Below, piece by piece: positions 43,788-52,569 of a stretch of 64,000 nt of DNA. The stretch is from assembly GCF_900107435.1 (NCBI RefSeq), contig NZ_FNPZ01000004.1, positions 62,001-126,000 of the forward strand, given 5' to 3'. Source of the stretch: Herbiconiux ginsengi. GTDB lineage: Bacteria; Actinomycetota; Actinomycetes; Actinomycetales; Microbacteriaceae. The notes under the pieces are model-generated. The model saw only the letters and a program-made list of their open reading frames with translations. It did no database searches and was not told the origin of the DNA. How positions within the stretch are numbered: the first letter of the stretch is position 1; each line of letters starts with the position of its first letter. The translations under genes and the position numbers were made by a program.

Positions 43788-44297
43788 ATGAGCAGTGCCC
43801 CCGTCACGAGGTCGCGCCTCCGTATTCTCGCCGTGGAGTTCATCCGCTTCGGCCTGGTCGGAGGACTCGGTTTCATCGTGGACGTGGGAGTGTTCAACCT
43901 CCTCCGCACGACGATCATGGATCCCGCACACATGCACGAGGGCCCGGTCGTCGCGAAGCTCATCTCGACCACGCTCGCGATCCTGGTGAACTGGCTGGGC
44001 AACCGGTACTGGACCTTCAAAGAGCGTCGTCGCGCCGACATGCTGCGCGAGAGCATCGAGTTCTTCGCCGTGAGCATCGTCGGCATGGGGATCGGCCTGG
44101 TCTGCCTCTGGTTCTCGCACTACGTGCTGCACTTCACCTCGCTCTGGGCCGACAACATCTCGGGAAACGTCATCGGATTGGTGCTCGGCGCGATCTTCCG
44201 CTTCGTGCTCTACCGGGTGTGGGTGTTCGGGGAGCACCGGGTGCGGGTTCCGGATGCGCGGATCGAGGCCGCGGGAAAGACCACCTCGATCTCCTGA
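43788..44297 (+). CDS. GtrA family membrane protein
   Basis: A 169-residue protein with four membrane helices (about 20-42, 58-75, 90-112 and 118-140), the GtrA pattern: FIRFGLVGGLGFIVD, LVNWLGNRYWTF and a C-terminal FVLYRVWVF. GtrA proteins are thought to help flip polyprenyl-phosphate sugars or take part in wall polysaccharide modification. The divergent polyprenol-phosphate mannose synthase is consistent with that. ATG 43788 is the start. Confidence 0.9.
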   Translation: MSSAPVTRSRLRILAVEFIRFGLVGGLGFIVDVGVFNLLRTTIMDPAHMHEGPVVAKLISTTLAILVNWLGNRYWTFKERRRADMLRESIEFFAVSIVGMGIGLVCLWFSHYVLHFTSLWADNISGNVIGLVLGAIFRFVLYRVWVFGEHRVRVPDARIEAAGKTTSIS

Positions 44298-44382
44298 GGC
44301 CCGTCTGATAGGTTCTGGATCAGTCGACCGGAGTATCCAGTCAACGGGCAGTATCCAATTGAACAAGCCTTCGAACAGCAGC

Positions 44383-44580
44383 GGGAGAGTCCGCCCGAGA
44401 GCCATCGGGCCGGCGCCGTAGGAGCAATTCCTCTCCGGGAAACTCTCAGGCCCACGCACCGCTGCAGTTGGGCGACTCTGGAGAGCGGTTCACGGCGGCG
44501 CACCCGCGGTCGTGATCCCACCGACGGGGCAAGCGGCGATCGCCGCGGAATCTCTCAGGTCAGGTACAGAGCGGAGAGGA
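44383..44580 (+). promoter_or_regulatory. Tandem glycine riboswitch
   Basis: Two glycine aptamers lie end to end. Aptamer 1 (44383-44485) has GGGAGAGTCC, GCGCCGTAGGAGCAA, ACTCTCAGGC and CTCTGGAGAG. Aptamer 2 (44486-44580) has CACCGACGGGGCAAGC, AATCTCTCAGGT and AGAGCGGAGAGGA. It ends 44 nt before the L-serine ammonia-lyase start, so glycine should switch that gene on. Confidence 0.95.
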
Positions 44581-44624
44581 CCCGATGGGCTGCGCGCCGC
44601 TGCGCCGCCCGCGAACGGAGTCCT

Positions 44625-46112
44625 ATGACACTCAGCATCTTCGACCTCTTCTCGGTGGGCATCGGCCCGTCGAGTTCACACACCGTCGGTCCCATGCGCG
44701 CAGCGGCATATTTCGCTTCGTCTCTCGCGGCCGATGGAGTGGTCGAGCGCGTGAGCGCCGTGCGGATCGACCTCTACGGGTCGCTCGCCGCAACCGGACC
44801 GGGGCACGGCACCCCGACGGCCGTGCTGTTGGGGCTGGAGGGGCTGCAGCCCGAGAGCGTGACCCCGGCGCAGGTCGACGAGCGGAGGGCGTCGATCGCG
44901 GCCACCGGAACGACGCTGCTCGCCGGGCGACGGCCACTCGCGCTGACGGAGAACGATGTGGTGATGCATCCGCTCACCGTGCTGCCCCGGCACACCAATG
45001 CGGTTCGATTGACGGCCTTCGCGAGCGGCGGAGCGGTGCTCGCCGAGGAGACGTACTACTCGGTCGGCGGCGGATTCGTGGAGCGGGAGGACGGGGCTGC
45101 TGCCGCGGGTGCGGGTGGTGGTGCGGGTGCGGGTGCGGGTGCGCGTGCGTCTGGCGTCGTGGCGGGCGCGACGGATGGCGCGGCTCAGCCGGCGGTGCCC
45201 TACCCCTTCCGCACCGCGGCCGAGCTCCTGCAGCACTGCCGCGAATCGGGGCTCGGGCTCGGCGGCGTGATGCTCGCGAACGAGGTCGCGCTGGCGGGCG
45301 CTGGTGACGATGCCGCCGAGAGCGTGCGCGCCCGCCTGCTCGCGATCCGCGACGTCATGGACGAGTGCGTGGCCACGAGCCTCGTTCGCACCGGCGTGCT
45401 CCCCGGCGGCCTGGCGGTGCGCCGTCGCGCGCCCGAGTGGCGGGAACGGCTGCGGGTTGAAGACCCGACTGGCGCGCCGGAATTCTGGCAGGAGTGGGTG
45501 AACCTCATCGCGCTCGCCGTGAACGAGGAGAACGCCTCCGGGGGGCGCGTGGTGACGGCTCCGACCAACGGCGCCGCAGGAATCGTGCCGGCCGTGCTGC
45601 ACTACGCGCGCACCTACCTGCCTCACCATCCGGCGGTCGGAGCGGATGCGCCGGTGCCGGTCCTCTCCGACGACGACGTCTGCGTGCGGTTCCTCCTTGC
45701 GGCCGCCGCGGTCGGCGTGCTCTACAAGGAACAGGCCTCCATCTCGGGCGCCGAGGTCGGATGTCAGGGCGAGGTCGGATCGGCGTCGTCGATGGCCGCG
45801 GCGGGGCTCGCCGAAGTGATGGGCGGCACGCCGGAGCAGGTCGAGAACGCCGCCGAGATCGCGATGGAGCACAATCTCGGCCTCACCTGCGATCCGATCG
45901 GCGGGCTGGTGCAGATCCCGTGCATCGAACGCAACGCCATCGCCGCCTCCAAAGCCATCAACGCGGCGAAGATGGCGCTCTGGGGCGACGGCAGCCACCA
46001 CGTCAGCCTCGACCAGGTGATCGCCACCATGCGCGAGACCGGGCGCGACATGAGCGACAAGTACAAGGAGACCGCACTCGGCGGACTGGCGGTCAACGTC
46101 GTGGAGTGCTGA
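44625..46112 (+). CDS. sdaA: L-serine ammonia-lyase (single-chain, iron-sulphur)
   Basis: A 495-residue enzyme that deaminates L-serine to pyruvate and ammonia. The N-terminal beta-domain ([15 protein letters not shown]) and the C-terminal alpha-domain ([39 protein letters not shown]) are joined, with cluster cysteines in the latter and in [15 protein letters not shown] Gly/Ala/Arg-rich insert (about 155-190) encoded by a hexanucleotide repeat lengthens it. GGAG lies 4-5 nt before ATG 44625. A tandem glycine riboswitch sits in its leader: glycine converted to serine by hydroxymethyltransferase would then be burned here. Confidence 0.95.
   Translation: MTLSIFDLFSVGIGPSSSHTVGPMRAAAYFASSLAADGVVERVSAVRIDLYGSLAATGPGHGTPTAVLLGLEGLQPESVTPAQVDERRASIAATGTTLLAGRRPLALTENDVVMHPLTVLPRHTNAVRLTAFASGGAVLAEETYYSVGGGFVEREDGAAAAGAGGGAGAGAGARASGVVAGATDGAAQPAVPYPFRTAAELLQHCRESGLGLGGVMLANEVALAGAGDDAAESVRARLLAIRDVMDECVATSLVRTGVLPGGLAVRRRAPEWRERLRVEDPTGAPEFWQEWVNLIALAVNEENASGGRVVTAPTNGAAGIVPAVLHYARTYLPHHPAVGADAPVPVLSDDDVCVRFLLAAAAVGVLYKEQASISGAEVGCQGEVGSASSMAAAGLAEVMGGTPEQVENAAEIAMEHNLGLTCDPIGGLVQIPCIERNAIAASKAINAAKMALWGDGSHHVSLDQVIATMRETGRDMSDKYKETALGGLAVNVVEC
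45105..45146 (+). repeat. GCGGGT hexanucleotide repeat in sdaA
   Basis: Seven 6-bp units in phase with the codons: GCGGGT five times (45105, 45111, 45123, 45129, 45135), a GGTGGT and a GCGCGT variant. They encode Ala-Gly repeats in a linker, so gain or loss of units keeps the frame. Confidence 0.85.
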
Positions 46113-46230
46113 AGGCGAGTTCGGCGCTGTCGTCGCGGTCGAGGTCGTCGCCGCTGCGGTCGCAGCCAGGGTCGCCGTCGCCGCTTCGGTCGGGGTCGCC
46201 GTGCATCCGGACGCCGACTGCCGCTCGCAC

Positions 46231-46236
46231 TACTGT
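46231..46236 (+). promoter_or_regulatory. -10 element of the FUSC gene
   Basis: TACTGT ends 6 nt before GTG 46243, again suggesting a leaderless transcript. The segment 46113-46230 is GTCGCCG-rich, and I see no gene in it. Confidence 0.4.
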
Positions 46237-46242
46237 GGAATC

Positions 46243-47376
46243 GTGAGCTCGGGCGGAACATCGAACGGCACCGGCTCGCCCGCTCCACGGACCGGGCGCT
46301 GGCGCTCACTGGCGCGGGCCACCATGGCGCCGGTGCGCACCTTTCAGGCCAGCGCGCGCACCCCGCTGCTGCAGGTGCTCAAGACGGCTGCCGCGGCCGC
46401 CATCGCGTGGATCGCCTGCTCGTTCATCGCCAGCGACGAACCGCCGATCTTCGGAGCGATCGCTGCGATCATCGTCGTGCAACCGAGCATCAACCAGTCG
46501 TTCAGCCGGGCGGTCGAGCGCTCGATCGGGGTCATCGTCGGTGTGGTGGTGGCCTATCTGGTGGCGCTGATCTTCGGGGCCCCGAGTTGGCTCATCCTGG
46601 CCGCCATCGTCATCTCGCTGCTGGTGGGCTGGGCGCTGCGTTTTCCGCAGTCGTCGACCGTGCAGATCCCCATCAGCGCGATGCTCGTGCTCTCGGTGGG
46701 CGCTCAGACCCCGGGCTACGCCGTCGAGCGCATCGTCGAGACCATCATCGGTGCGATCATCGGCGTGTTCGTCAACTGGTTGATCGTGCCGCCGCTCGCC
46801 GTACAGCCGGCGCACGACGCGGTGGCGACGCTCGGCCGGGAGGTGGCCGCCATCATGGACGGGCTGGCGGCGGTGCTCAGCGAGCCGACCGACGAGAAAT
46901 ACCGCACCCTCCTGCTGGTCGAGGCGCGACTGCTCCGGCCGATGCAGACGAAAGCGCTGGCCACGCTCGAGACCGCCGAGGACAGTCTGCGCTTCAACCC
47001 GCGCCGTTCAGCCCATCGTGACGTGCTGAAGACGGATGCGGAGCTCATGACGATGCTCGGCACCGTGGTCACGCGGGTGCTCGGCATGGCCCGGGCCGTG
47101 AAGGATCATTTCGACGACAGCCTGCGGTCGGAACCGGTGGCGGTCTCGATCGCGGAGGAGTTGCGGCGGGCCGCCCACGACCTGCGGCTCGTGATGGAGA
47201 ACGTGGCGCTGCCGCGCGGGGAAGAGGAGCGACTCGCCGATCCCGAGCCGGCCCTCACCGCGCCCATCCCCACGGTCTCACCCGACCCGGCGCACTGGAT
47301 CCTGATCGGCTCGTTGCTCGAAGACCTCCGGCGTGTGCGTGAGGAGATCGTGGGCGCGGTCGACGACCTGCATTGA
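46243..47376 (+). CDS. FUSC / aromatic acid exporter family membrane protein
   Basis: A 377-residue protein with six closely packed N-terminal membrane segments (about 40-185), including IFGAIAAIIVVQPSINQSF and SRAVERSIGVIVGVVVAYL, typical of the FUSC/ArAE (fusaric acid resistance-like) family. The C-terminal half (about 190-377) is a soluble helical domain. Such proteins are putative exporters of aromatic acids or envelope components. GTG 46243 is preferred to the GTG at 46201, because a -10 lies just before it and the N-terminus then matches a short cytoplasmic tail. Confidence 0.85.
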   Translation: MSSGGTSNGTGSPAPRTGRWRSLARATMAPVRTFQASARTPLLQVLKTAAAAAIAWIACSFIASDEPPIFGAIAAIIVVQPSINQSFSRAVERSIGVIVGVVVAYLVALIFGAPSWLILAAIVISLLVGWALRFPQSSTVQIPISAMLVLSVGAQTPGYAVERIVETIIGAIIGVFVNWLIVPPLAVQPAHDAVATLGREVAAIMDGLAAVLSEPTDEKYRTLLLVEARLLRPMQTKALATLETAEDSLRFNPRRSAHRDVLKTDAELMTMLGTVVTRVLGMARAVKDHFDDSLRSEPVAVSIAEELRRAAHDLRLVMENVALPRGEEERLADPEPALTAPIPTVSPDPAHWILIGSLLEDLRRVREEIVGAVDDLH

Positions 47377-47393
47377 CCCCCACCACTTCTCAC

Positions 47394-47449
47394 CGAGACG
47401 TCACGGTCCGCGCCACAGCGGGCGACGGTGCGCGGGCCGTGACGTCTCG
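47394..47449. terminator. 20-bp palindrome between the FUSC gene and trpS
   Basis: Positions 47394-47413 pair with 47430-47449 (one G-T pair) around 16 nt. The outer CGAGACGTCA is identical to the palindrome at 7687-7742, while the inner arm differs (CGGTCCGCGC). It separates converging genes and ends 12 nt before the trpS stop. Confidence 0.75.
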
Positions 47450-47460
47450 ACAGCGCAACG

Positions 47461-48474
47461 CTAGCGGCGGGGGAGGAGACCGACCCGGTCGTAGACCGAG
47501 GCGAGGGTCGCCTCGGCTACCTCGTTGGCCCGATCGGCATTCACCCCGAGGATGCGGTCGAGCTCGCCCGGGTCGTCGAGCAGCTCGAGCGTGCGCTCGC
47601 GGATCGGGGCGACCGTCTCCACGACCACCGCGGCGAGTGCCTTCTTGAGCGTGCCGTAGCCGCCACCGGCGAACTCCTCCACCACGTCGTCGACGGTGCG
47701 GTTCGTGAGGATCGCGAAGATCGTGAGCAGGTTCGCCAGCCCCGGCTTGGTCTCGCGGTCGAACCGCACCTCGCCGTCGGCATCCGTCACCGCGCGCATG
47801 ATCTTCTTCTCGGTGACTTTGGGGTCGTCGAGCAGCCAGATCAGCCCCGCGGTCGACTCCGACGACTTCGACATCTTGGCCGTGGGGTTCTGCAGGTCGT
47901 AGATCTTCGCGGTGTCTTTGAGGATGTAGGGCTTCGGCACCGTGAAGGTGTCGCCGAACCGCGAGTTGAAGCGGGTCGCGAGGTCGCGCGTGAGCTCGAC
48001 GTGCTGCCGCTGGTCTTCACCCACCGGCACGTCGACCGCCTGGTAGAGCAGGATGTCGCCGGCCTGCAGGATCGGGTAGGTGAACAGCCCGACGGAGGCC
48101 GCCTCCTGCCCCTGCTTCGCCGCCTTGTCTTTGAACTGCGTCATCCGCGCCGCCTCGCCGAAACCGGTGATGGTGTTGAGCACCCAGGCGAGCTCGGCGT
48201 GCGCCGGAACGTGCGACTGCACGAACAGGGTGGAGCGCGTCGGGTCGATGCCGGCCGCGATGTACTGGGCCGTGGTGCGGCGGGTGTTGGCACGGAGGGC
48301 GGCCGGGTCTTGCGGCACGGTGATGGCGTGCAGGTCGGCGAGGAAGAAGAACGCGTCGTGCGTCTCCTGCAGCGCTTTCCAGCTCAGCAGGGCCCCGATG
48401 TAGTTGCCGAGGTGGAGCGAGTCGGCGGAAGGCTGCATGCCCGAGAGCAGGCGGGGCTTTGAGGTATCAGTCAT
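47461..48474 (-). CDS. trpS: Tryptophanyl-tRNA synthetase
   Basis: A 337-residue class I aminoacyl-tRNA synthetase charging tRNA-Trp. The HIGH-like motif is LHLGNY (about 20-25), the tryptophan pocket includes DLHAI and the KMSKS motif is MSKSS ([10 protein letters not shown]). Length is normal. ATG 48474 is the start. It is followed by a converging FUSC gene across a palindrome and preceded by the exonuclease gene on the same strand; trpS next to a YihY gene is also seen in mycobacteria, from memory. Confidence 0.97.
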   Translation of the reverse strand: MTDTSKPRLLSGMQPSADSLHLGNYIGALLSWKALQETHDAFFFLADLHAITVPQDPAALRANTRRTTAQYIAAGIDPTRSTLFVQSHVPAHAELAWVLNTITGFGEAARMTQFKDKAAKQGQEAASVGLFTYPILQAGDILLYQAVDVPVGEDQRQHVELTRDLATRFNSRFGDTFTVPKPYILKDTAKIYDLQNPTAKMSKSSESTAGLIWLLDDPKVTEKKIMRAVTDADGEVRFDRETKPGLANLLTIFAILTNRTVDDVVEEFAGGGYGTLKKALAAVVVETVAPIRERTLELLDDPGELDRILGVNADRANEVAEATLASVYDRVGLLPRR

Positions 48475-48538
48475 GGGGTGCTTCTCACAGTTCTGGTACG
48501 AACGCTGCGTCGCGGGAGCGGCGGCGCAGCAATGAAAT

Positions 48539-49375
48539 CTACAGGTCGTAGTCGACGACGACGGGAGCGTGGTCGCTCCAGCGCTCGGCGTGCGTGGCCG
48601 CGCGGTCGATCGTGTAGTTCGTGATCGTGGCGGCGAGTTCGGGCGTGGCCAGCTGGTAGTCGATGCGCCAGCCGGTGTCGTTGTCGAAGGCGTGGCCGCG
48701 CTGCGACCACCACGTGTAGGGGCCTTCCACCTCGCCCGACCATCGGCGGCCGATGTCGACCCAGCCGAGACCGGCGCCGCGGTTGTACTCCGGGTCGCCC
48801 TCGGCGCCGAGGAACTTGTCGAAGTACTCGCGCTCCGCGGGCAGGAAGCCGGCGCGCTTCACGTTGCCCTTCCAGTTCTTGATGTCGAGGGTGCGGTGGC
48901 CGACGTTGAGGTCGCCCACCACCAGCGCGAGCGGGTTGTGCTCGCGCAGCATCGGCAGGTGCACGAGCATCGCGTCGAGGAACTTGTATTTCTCGTCTTG
49001 CTTCGGGGTGTCGGCCACGCCGGAGTGCACATAGGTGGAGACAACGGTGACGAGCTCGCCGTTCCACTCGTAGTCGGCCTCGAGCCAGCGGCCGGCGCTG
49101 TCGAAGTCGTCGGGCCCGAAGGTGACCCGGTGGATGTTCGCCTTGTCGCGACTCGCCAGTGCCACGCCGGCCCGGCCCTTGGCGGTCGCCGGGTCGTGCA
49201 GGATGTTCCAGTCGGGCCCGAGCAGGTTCTCGAGGTCACTGGTCTCGGCTCGCACCTCCTGCATCGCCAGGATGTCGACGTCTCGCCCGTTGAGCCACTC
49301 GCCCATGCCGTTGCGGAAGGCGGCGCGCACGCCGTTCACGTTGACTGAGGCGACTCGGAGGGGCTTCTGGGGCAT
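48539..49375 (-). CDS. xth: Exodeoxyribonuclease III
   Basis: A 278-residue endonuclease/exonuclease/phosphatase-fold AP endonuclease for base excision repair. N-terminal [13 protein letters not shown], the metal-binding MQEVRAE, GDLNVGH and the C-terminal [12 protein letters not shown] with the catalytic Asp-His are all present. A -10 TACAGT (49387-49382 on the minus strand) ends 6 nt before ATG 49375, so the mRNA is probably leaderless. No LexA box is visible. Confidence 0.95.
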   Translation of the reverse strand: MPQKPLRVASVNVNGVRAAFRNGMGEWLNGRDVDILAMQEVRAETSDLENLLGPDWNILHDPATAKGRAGVALASRDKANIHRVTFGPDDFDSAGRWLEADYEWNGELVTVVSTYVHSGVADTPKQDEKYKFLDAMLVHLPMLREHNPLALVVGDLNVGHRTLDIKNWKGNVKRAGFLPAEREYFDKFLGAEGDPEYNRGAGLGWVDIGRRWSGEVEGPYTWWSQRGHAFDNDTGWRIDYQLATPELAATITNYTIDRAATHAERWSDHAPVVVDYDL

Positions 49376-49488
49376 GGTTCTACTGTAGCGGCGGCCGCCG
49401 ACACCGCTTGCGGGTCGCGGCCCCGGTCATCCGTCATCCGTGTCCGGTCCACGCCCCTCTCTCGCGTGCCGCGTCCCGTGCGCCGGGC

Positions 49489-50697
49489 TCAGAGCTTCTT
49501 CGAGAGCTTCACCGTGTCGGCGTGGTCGAGCTCGTCGAGGCGCTCGAGCTTCTTGCGCACACGCCGGCGGGCGAGGCCGTGGGTGGTGGCCAGCTCGCTC
49601 TGCAAGCGTTCGCGCTCGGCCGAGACCAGGGTGTCGCGCGCCTCCGCCACCCGGCGCTGTCGTTCGGCCTCCTGCTCCTGTGGGCTCAGCGAGCGCGCGT
49701 CGATTCCGGCGTCGTTCATGCCGACCGCGATCCAGGCGGAGCCGATCAGCAGCACCCGGCAGATCAGGTTGAGCCAGATCATGATCCCGATGATCGCGGC
49801 GAACGATGCGAGCAGAGGATTCGAGGTCGCTCCGCCGAGGAGGGCGGAGCCGAGGACCTTGAGCACACCCATGACCCCGGCGGCCAGCGCCGCGCCTGCG
49901 AGCAGCCGCCGCAAGGGCACCTTGACGCCCGAGAGCACCCGGTAGGCGATGCAGAGCACGAAGGTGTCGAACACGAACACCACGAGCACCGAGATGATCC
50001 AGCCGGTCGTGGTCGCGACCGGCGACTCGTCTTCGACGCCGAGGAGGTCGAGCACGAACCCGAGCGCCGCGGTGCTCGCGAGCGACACCCCCGCGGAGAG
50101 GATGATCGCCACCCCGAAACCAAAGGCCAGGCCGAAGTCTTTGAGCTTCAGCAGCGCGAAGTTGGTGGTGGGCGGCGGCACCGCGAAGATCCGGCGGATG
50201 GCGTCGCGGCTGGAGGCGAGCCAGCCCACCGCCGTGAGCACCAGACCGACGAGAGCGATCGCGCCTGTCCAGCCGAAGATCCGGGCCTGCTGCAATGCCT
50301 CGACGTCGATCGCCCCGCCGTCGCCGATCAGGCCGGGGATCGACGTGCTGAGCTGCGCGAGCACCGCATCCTGGAGCTCCTGGTTGCTGTCGAGCACGAT
50401 GCCGAAGATCGAGAAGCCCACCCAGATCGCCGCGAACACGGCGAAGACGGCCTGGAACGACATGCCCGAGGCGAGGAGCTCTCCGCCGCTCGCCGAGAAA
50501 TGCTGGAACACCCGCACCGGCCGCAGCTTCATCACCCGGGCGATCAGCGCCTGGATACCGGCCTTCGGCTTCTCGGGCGCGTTCTTCTCGTCGACGGCGA
50601 TCGACGGAGTCCCCGCGGCCGAACTCGCGGTGGTGGCCTTGTCGTCGACGACCGCTGTGTTGCCGGAACCTCTCTGTGCCGCACCCCGCTCGCTCAT
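49489..50697 (-). CDS. YihY/BrkB family membrane protein
   Basis: A 402-residue inner-membrane protein with about six membrane helices between residues 70 and 330 (for example VFQHFSASGGELLASGMSFQAVFAVFA and the AGAALAAGVMGVLKVLGSALLGG block) and polar termini. The family includes the misnamed RNase BN and mycobacterial YhjD, linked to lysophospholipid transport or LPS export; function is not settled. ATG 50697 lies 43 nt after the stop of the DUF559 gene, so they may be cotranscribed. Confidence 0.9.
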   Translation of the reverse strand: MSERGAAQRGSGNTAVVDDKATTASSAAGTPSIAVDEKNAPEKPKAGIQALIARVMKLRPVRVFQHFSASGGELLASGMSFQAVFAVFAAIWVGFSIFGIVLDSNQELQDAVLAQLSTSIPGLIGDGGAIDVEALQQARIFGWTGAIALVGLVLTAVGWLASSRDAIRRIFAVPPPTTNFALLKLKDFGLAFGFGVAIILSAGVSLASTAALGFVLDLLGVEDESPVATTTGWIISVLVVFVFDTFVLCIAYRVLSGVKVPLRRLLAGAALAAGVMGVLKVLGSALLGGATSNPLLASFAAIIGIMIWLNLICRVLLIGSAWIAVGMNDAGIDARSLSPQEQEAERQRRVAEARDTLVSAERERLQSELATTHGLARRRVRKKLERLDELDHADTVKLSKKL

Positions 50698-50740
50698 GCC
50701 TCCACCCTAAGACGGCACCGGCGGCCCCGCCCGTCTCCCG

Positions 50741-51607
50741 TCATCGTGATCCCGCGGCCGCCGGCCCGGCGAACAGGACGCGCCGGATCGCCTCGATCAC
50801 GGTGTGCCATTCGAACATCACCTGCCGGTAGTCGAAATGCAGCACGGTGGAACCCTGACGCGTGAGGATGGCGTCGCGGCGGCAGTCGCGAGACGAGGCG
50901 TCGGCGGTGCCATGGAACTCCCGGCCGTCGACCTCGATCACGAGCCAGCCGTCCACCAGCAGGTCGACACGGATGCTCGCCGTCATCCACACCTGCACGG
51001 CCGCGTCGATGCCGGCCTCGCTCAACCGGAATCGAGCCACCGATTCCGTGCCGGACTCGGCGCGAGCGTCGGTGTGCGAGAGAACCTGAAGAGCCCGGGT
51101 GGAGCCCAGGAACGCCGACGCGAGCTCGGCCCGGGTGGTCAGCTTCTGATGCAGCGCCGAGTCGATCGCCGCGACGACGTAGTCGGGTTCCCAGGTGGTG
51201 GCGGCCTGGCGCAACGCACGAGCGATCGGCACCAGCCCGTAAGGGTTCCCGCTGCGCGACTCGTTCGTCCAGTGCGCGACGGTGTCGGCGCGGGCGACGA
51301 ACGGCTCGCCGCTGTCGGGGTCTTTCGGATGGCCTGACGACCGCGCGAGCTCCACGTGCAGCCGGTCGTCGGGCGGCACCCACACTCCGAGCAGGCGGAG
51401 GGCTGAGACATCCGTCAACCGGCCGCCCATTCGAGCCGCCCGGACGAGCGCCTCAGGGGCGTCGGGCGTCGCGAAGACGCCCCGCCTCACGCGACGCAGG
51501 GTTCCGGAGCCCACCGCCTCGCGCAACCGGGCCGGTGAGACGTTTCTCGCCGAGAGCTGCCGGGTGGTGCTGATCGGAGGAATGCTGCGGAGAAGGCTGT
51601 CGTGCAT
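50741..51607 (-). CDS. DUF559 / AbiEi-antitoxin-like protein with endonuclease-type domain
   Basis: A 288-residue protein. The N-terminal third resembles the AbiEi-type winged-helix domain (LRRVRRGVFATPDAPEALVRAARMGG, LTDVSALRLLG). The C-terminal third is DUF559, a Vsr-like PD-(D/E)XK fold, with VIEVDGREFHG, a following RDCRRDAILTRQG and VLHFDYRQV. These proteins are common, often solitary, in Microbacteriaceae; a role in defence or DNA repair is unproven. No cognate toxin gene is next to it. ATG 51607 is used. Confidence 0.75.
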   Translation of the reverse strand: MHDSLLRSIPPISTTRQLSARNVSPARLREAVGSGTLRRVRRGVFATPDAPEALVRAARMGGRLTDVSALRLLGVWVPPDDRLHVELARSSGHPKDPDSGEPFVARADTVAHWTNESRSGNPYGLVPIARALRQAATTWEPDYVVAAIDSALHQKLTTRAELASAFLGSTRALQVLSHTDARAESGTESVARFRLSEAGIDAAVQVWMTASIRVDLLVDGWLVIEVDGREFHGTADASSRDCRRDAILTRQGSTVLHFDYRQVMFEWHTVIEAIRRVLFAGPAAAGSR

Positions 51608-51726
51608 GCTGCTCAGACTGACCGACCCGGAGCGCCACGGGGTGAGCCCCGGAGGATCTGTGGACGAATTCCCGAGAGCGCGCAATTGTGCAGGAAACGC
51701 TCGGGAGGAGACTTCGGCCGAAAACA

Positions 51727-51757
51727 CGTTCGGGAGGACTCGAAGTCCTCCCGAACG
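51727..51757 (-). terminator. Intrinsic terminator of the sdh operon
   Basis: CGTTCGGGAGGACT (51727-51740) pairs with AGTCCTCCCGAACG (51744-51757) around CGA; on the minus strand TGTTTT follows. It lies 45 nt after the sdhB stop and also precedes the DUF559 gene. Confidence 0.85.
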
Positions 51758-51801
51758 GTGGTGGTCCTCCCGTACCGCGCCGGTACCGGCGGGGCGGGAG
51801 C

Positions 51802-52569
51802 CTACGGCTTGCCGCGCATGATGGCCTGCTTGACCTCGGCGATGGCCTGGGTCACCTGGATGCCGCGGGGGCAGGCATCCGTGCAGTTGAAGGTGGTGCG
51901 GCACCGCCACACGCCCTCTTTGTCGTTGAGGATATCGAGGCGCGTCTGGGCCGCCTCGTCGCGCGAGTCGAAGATGAAGCGGTGCGCGTTGACGATCGCG
52001 GCGGGGCCGAAGTACTGCCCGTCGGTCCAGAACACGGGGCACGAGGAGGTGCACGCGGCGCAGAGGATGCACTTCGTGGTGTCGTCGAAGCGGGCGCGGT
52101 CGGCGACCGACTGGATGCGCTCCTTGTCCTTCGGCGGCGCGGTGTTCGACTGCAGGAACGGCTGCACCTCGCGGAAGGACTCGAAGAACGGGTCCATGTC
52201 GACGATCAGGTCTTTCTCGAGCGGCAGACCCTTGATGGCCTCCACGTAGATCGGCTTGGTGATGTCGAGGTCTTTGATGAGCGTCTTGCAGGCGAGGCGG
52301 TTGCGGCCGTTGATGCGCATCGCATCCGACCCGCAGATGCCGTGCGCGCAGGAGCGACGGAAGGTGAGCGATCCGTCCTGCTCCCACTTGATCTTGTGCA
52401 GGGCGTCGAGGATGCGGTCGGTCGCGAACATCTGCACGTCGAAGTCCTGCCAGCGCGGCTCGTCGTCGACATCCGGGTCGAAGCGGCGGATGATCAGCGT
52501 GACGGTGAACGCCTCGATGGGCGCTTCGGGGGCGGGACCGGAGGCGGGGGCGTCGGCTACGAGCGTCAT
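51802..52569 (-). CDS. sdhB: Succinate dehydrogenase iron-sulphur subunit
   Basis: A 255-residue subunit carrying electrons from FAD to quinone. The [2Fe-2S] ligands are in CAHGICGSD...LAC, the [4Fe-4S] and [3Fe-4S] ligands in CILCAACTSSCP and CTDACPRGI. The ATG 52569 overlaps the sdhA stop. It is the last gene of sdhCDAB and ends at a strong terminator. Confidence 0.97.
   Translation of the reverse strand: MTLVADAPASGPAPEAPIEAFTVTLIIRRFDPDVDDEPRWQDFDVQMFATDRILDALHKIKWEQDGSLTFRRSCAHGICGSDAMRINGRNRLACKTLIKDLDITKPIYVEAIKGLPLEKDLIVDMDPFFESFREVQPFLQSNTAPPKDKERIQSVADRARFDDTTKCILCAACTSSCPVFWTDGQYFGPAAIVNAHRFIFDSRDEAAQTRLDILNDKEGVWRCRTTFNCTDACPRGIQVTQAIAEVKQAIMRGKP

Noticed and set aside
46113-46230. 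Repetitive GTCGCCG-rich stretch after sdaA as a repeat array
   Set aside because: The units are irregular and no period could be defined by eye; it looks like low-complexity intergenic sequence.
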